Shown here: in pieces, positions 61,295-64,000 of the stretch | Layout of the letters: every line of letters starts with the position of its first letter | Position numbering within the stretch: the stretch's first letter is position 1 | Source: Bacillota bacterium | Lineage (GTDB): Bacteria > Bacillota > Desulfotomaculia > Desulfotomaculales > Desulfohalotomaculaceae | Reading direction: 5' to 3' | Length of the DNA stretch: 64,000 bases | Assembly: GCA_009711615.1 (NCBI GenBank) | Contig: VENI01000004.1 | Location: 62,001-126,000 of the forward strand | Notes under the pieces: generated by a model | Told to the model about the DNA's origin: nothing | Seen by the model: the letters and a program-made list of their open reading frames with translations, nothing else | The model's database searches: none | Position numbers and translations under genes: made by a program

Positions 61295-63664
61295 CTATTT
61301 AAATTTAAAACTCACTTTCCCTTGATCTATAACTAAAGCTGCATTAAATTTCTTACCGGCTTTTGACTTAAAACCTTTTATAATATCTGTTTCCCCTTTT
61401 TCCAGAAGAACTTTAGCTTGATTTTCTGTTATTTTCCTGCCAACCATCTGCTTCCAAATTACAAACTTGCAACCATCACGATAACCACTACAACCATAGG
61501 ATTTATCTGTTTCAATAACATTTTGGCCGCACAATGGACAAACGCCTATTGGTTCTCGGTTTTTGTTTGGAAACTCAAATTCCACTTTATTTTCTTCATT
61601 CAGCTTTAATATTGCTTCAAACTTTTTATTGGCTTTTGATTTAAAACCTTTAATTACACCAGTTTTGCCTTTTTCAAGTAAATCTTGTACCTGCTTTAGG
61701 GTGATTTTTTTACTAGCTATTTCTTTCCAAATCACAAATTTACAGCCATCTTTATATCCACTACAACCGTACCCTTTTTTACCTTCAATGACATCACAAC
61801 CGCATTGTGGACATTTTCCTATTGACTGCCTCTCTTGCTTCATTTCATGGCTTACTTCTTGTTCCTTTGCCATTTGTACTACTTTCCCGGTGAAATTTTT
61901 AATCCCATCTAACCATAAACTAGCATCACTTTGCCCTTCTTCGATTTGCTTTAAGCCTTCTTCCCAAGATGCTGTTAATTCCACTGATTTTACCTGTTCC
62001 GGAACTAAATTTATTAGCGCAACACCTTTTTCTGTAGCCACAAGAGTTTTCTTCTGTCTTTCTAAATATCCAACTTTTATCAATCTTTCGATGATGGCTG
62101 CTCTAGTGGCCGGGGTTCCAATTCCACCGGACTCTTTTAATGTTTCTGCCTTTTCTTTATCCTCTACCAGGCGACCAGCATTCTCCATCGCCGCCAGCAG
62201 TGTTGCTTCAGTATATCTCTTGGGAGGTTTAGTTTCTTTCTCTGGCGTTTTTATTTGCTGTACACTAACTTCTTCGTTTTCTGATAAGGGTGGTAATACT
62301 TGTTCTTCCTGTTTAGTATCCTCTTCTTTTTCCTGCTTAGAATCGTTCTTATAAACAATTTTCCACCCTTGATCTAACCCTGTTTTTCCCTTGGAAATAA
62401 AGTTTTCATCGTTTACGGCTGTAATCACCTTGGTTACTGCATATTTTGCATCTGGATAGTAAATGGCCATAAATCTTCGTGCAACCATGTCATAAATTGC
62501 TTGCTCATTTTTGTTTAAGGCAGAAATATCCGAGGCCTTTTCTGTAGGTATAATGGCATGGTGATCACTTACCTTCTTCCTGTCCACGAATCGTTTACTT
62601 AGTGACCTTATTTCCGGTACCAGTTTGGCGTACTCTCCTGTCTTTTTTAATGCATTTAATCGCGATTGCACTGTCTCCATCATTGCTTCTGTCATGTGCC
62701 TACTGTCAGTCCTGGGGTAAGTAATAAGTTTGTGTTTTTCGTACAACGCTTGGGCCGTATTAAGGGTTTGCTGAGCTGTCATACCATATCTCCTGTTAGC
62801 TTCTTTCTGCAGATCATTCAAGTTAAAAAGCGTTGGCGGTTGTTCTCGGGTCTCCTTTTGTTCTACTGCAATTATGACACCGCTATTGGAATCCTTAAGT
62901 TTATCCATAAGAGCATCTAGCTCTTCTTGGGTGAATATACGCCCCTTATCACCACCGGACCACTTAGCTTTATATAATTCTCCTGATTTAGTCTGAAGAT
63001 CAGACCATATCTCCCAATAGGGTGTTGGTTTAAAATTATTTATTTCATGGTCTCTTTTTACCACCAATGCCAGGGTTGGGGTTTGTACCCTGCCAACTGA
63101 AAGAACAGTACTGTGCCGGACAGAAAAAGCCCTGGTTGCATTAATACCCACTAGCCAATCAGATTCTGCCCTGGCATCTGCTGCGGTGGCTAAATTGTCT
63201 AATGCACTACCTTCCCGAAGCTTTCTAAACGACTCTTTAATTGCTGAAGGAGTGGTTTCTGAAAGCCATAGTCTTTTTACTGGTTTTTTGCAGCTACAGT
63301 AACGGTAAACACGCCGGAATATCAGTTCCCCTTCACGCCCTGCATCGCAAGCGTTTATAACTTCTGTTACCGATTCAGAATTCAATAGATTTCGTAATAC
63401 TTTTAGCTGCTTTCTGCCACCTTTAGTTGGCTCCAGCTGAAAAGACTCTGGTATAATTGGCAGTTGTTCAATATTCCAGTTAGCCAACTGTTCATCGTAA
63501 TGGTGCGGTTCAGCTAACCCAAGCAAATGTCCAAATGCCCAAGAAATTAAATACTCCTGATTTTCTAGATACCCGTCTTTTTTATCAAAATGGCCCAGTA
63601 CTGCTGCAAGATCCCGGGCAACTGAAGGCTTTTCCGCAATTATTAGTTTTTTAATATAGATCAC
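61295..63664 (-). CDS. topB: type IA DNA topoisomerase III
   Basis: About 789 residues. Toprim domain with LIIAEKPSVARDLAAVLG at the start and NACDAGREGELIF near 105; catalytic Tyr in KLITYPRTDSRHM near 315; GIGTPATRAAIIERLIKVGYL near 520. The C-terminus has two copies of a zinc-finger-plus-helix unit (CPQCGCDVIEGKKGYGCSGY; CPLCGQNVIETDKSYGCSGY). Typical of topoisomerases carried by plasmids and ICEs for resolving intermediates. I prefer GTG 63664 after GGAAGAGG; the longer frame goes to 63691. Confidence 0.92.
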   Translation of the reverse strand: MIYIKKLIIAEKPSVARDLAAVLGHFDKKDGYLENQEYLISWAFGHLLGLAEPHHYDEQLANWNIEQLPIIPESFQLEPTKGGRKQLKVLRNLLNSESVTEVINACDAGREGELIFRRVYRYCSCKKPVKRLWLSETTPSAIKESFRKLREGSALDNLATAADARAESDWLVGINATRAFSVRHSTVLSVGRVQTPTLALVVKRDHEINNFKPTPYWEIWSDLQTKSGELYKAKWSGGDKGRIFTQEELDALMDKLKDSNSGVIIAVEQKETREQPPTLFNLNDLQKEANRRYGMTAQQTLNTAQALYEKHKLITYPRTDSRHMTEAMMETVQSRLNALKKTGEYAKLVPEIRSLSKRFVDRKKVSDHHAIIPTEKASDISALNKNEQAIYDMVARRFMAIYYPDAKYAVTKVITAVNDENFISKGKTGLDQGWKIVYKNDSKQEKEEDTKQEEQVLPPLSENEEVSVQQIKTPEKETKPPKRYTEATLLAAMENAGRLVEDKEKAETLKESGGIGTPATRAAIIERLIKVGYLERQKKTLVATEKGVALINLVPEQVKSVELTASWEEGLKQIEEGQSDASLWLDGIKNFTGKVVQMAKEQEVSHEMKQERQSIGKCPQCGCDVIEGKKGYGCSGYKDGCKFVIWKEIASKKITLKQVQDLLEKGKTGVIKGFKSKANKKFEAILKLNEENKVEFEFPNKNREPIGVCPLCGQNVIETDKSYGCSGYRDGCKFVIWKQMVGRKITENQAKVLLEKGETDIIKGFKSKAGKKFNAALVIDQGKVSFKFK

Positions 63665-63715
63665 ATCCCTCTTCCAGAAATATAGTGGCATACTAATTTA
63701 TTGATTAATGTAAGC

Positions 63716-64000
63716 CTAACTCATTAATAGAGCATCGTATAATTTTCGACGCTCATTTGTATCCACCCCCTTTTTCTTATAACTAATCTTTGGTGGATAT
63801 TTTTCTGGGTTTTTTAGTGCTTTTTCAATCCACCGGATTACATTGTTTATTTTTTTTTCCTGTTCAGCTAGCCTGTCCATCATATACATAACAAGTTCCT
63901 TGCCATAAACCGCTACCCATTGATAGATGTGCGGCAATATGCTTTCATCCTCGCCAATCTTTCGAAAATAATGCAATGCAGCTTCCTCGTAATCATTATA
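63716..64000 (-). CDS. element protein, N-terminus beyond right edge
   Basis: The last 94 codons of a gene running past the window end: YNDYEEAALHYFRKIGEDESILPHIYQWVAVYGKELVMYMMDRLAEQEKKINNVIRWIEKALKNPEKY. The helical pattern resembles DnaD-type or replication accessory proteins (IxYIxxxLKN), but the family is not certain. It precedes topB. Confidence 0.55.
   Translation of the reverse strand, partial: YNDYEEAALHYFRKIGEDESILPHIYQWVAVYGKELVMYMMDRLAEQEKKINNVIRWIEKALKNPEKYPPKISYKKKGVDTNERRKLYDALLMS

Noticed and set aside
61563-62354. 263-codon plus-strand frame
   Set aside because: Exactly antisense to topB; Ser/Cys-rich shadow translation.
1-64000. tRNA or rRNA genes
   Set aside because: No cloverleaf with a T-loop GTTCRANNC and matching acceptor arm, and no rRNA-like conserved blocks were seen by eye; a program such as tRNAscan would settle this.

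Overview
The window looks like chromosome from an endospore-forming anaerobic Firmicute of the Desulfotomaculum/Peptococcaceae type. This rests on a complete spoIIIAA-AH operon behind a sigma-E-like promoter, an alpha/beta-type spore protein, a divergent Spo0E-like protein, and an OLE RNA/oapA locus between ispA and dxs. I could not run a search, so the genus is an inference.

Positions 1-29300 are ordinary core genome, nearly all on the minus strand. In transcription order from high to low coordinates they are: pmbA; aroQ, an aminopeptidase P-type peptidase, efp and a zinc-ribbon protein; a CoA-disulfide-reductase-like enzyme; a small spore protein; spoIIIAA-AH; a two-gene biotin-dependent carboxylase; Asp23, AmaP and a DUF2273 protein; nusB; xseA, folD, a cyclodeaminase, xseB and ispA; OLE RNA, oapA and dxs (cut by the left edge). 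Degenerate heptamer repeats lie at several gene ends. A methyl-accepting chemotaxis gene sits behind a c-di-GMP-I riboswitch with a recognisable terminator/antiterminator.

Positions 29750-35400 are transitional. They hold a frameshifted gene remnant, a structured plus-strand RNA candidate, and a restriction-modification locus made of a nuclease-methylase fusion plus a specificity subunit.

From about 35400 to the right edge lies what I read as an integrative conjugative element or integrated plasmid. It starts at a short copy of the 3' end of a rumA/rlmD-type gene (a candidate attachment site), followed by a tyrosine recombinase, a DUF6573-like protein, a toprim protein, RadC-like protein and a MazF-like gene. 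The right-hand block carries an S1-domain protein, a VirD4/TraG coupling protein and topoisomerase III. Between the two blocks is a cargo zone: a ~640-nt structured RNA with its own promoter and terminator, a Panacea (DUF4065)-HD-domain pair, a DUF4238 protein, an agr-type peptide quorum-sensing locus, a secreted protein, a broken GmrSD-type restriction gene, and scraps of IS256, IS3 and probably IS21/IS605 elements.

The most unusual features are (1) the large structured RNA at 42014-42656; (2) six genes of the element in which a hairpin sits between a strong Shine-Dalgarno sequence and the start codon; (3) a ~490-bp run of consecutive hairpins upstream of the integrase; (4) OLE RNA with a near-consensus promoter; (5) an internal ribosome-binding site inside the carboxylase gene that could release a free biotin carrier protein.
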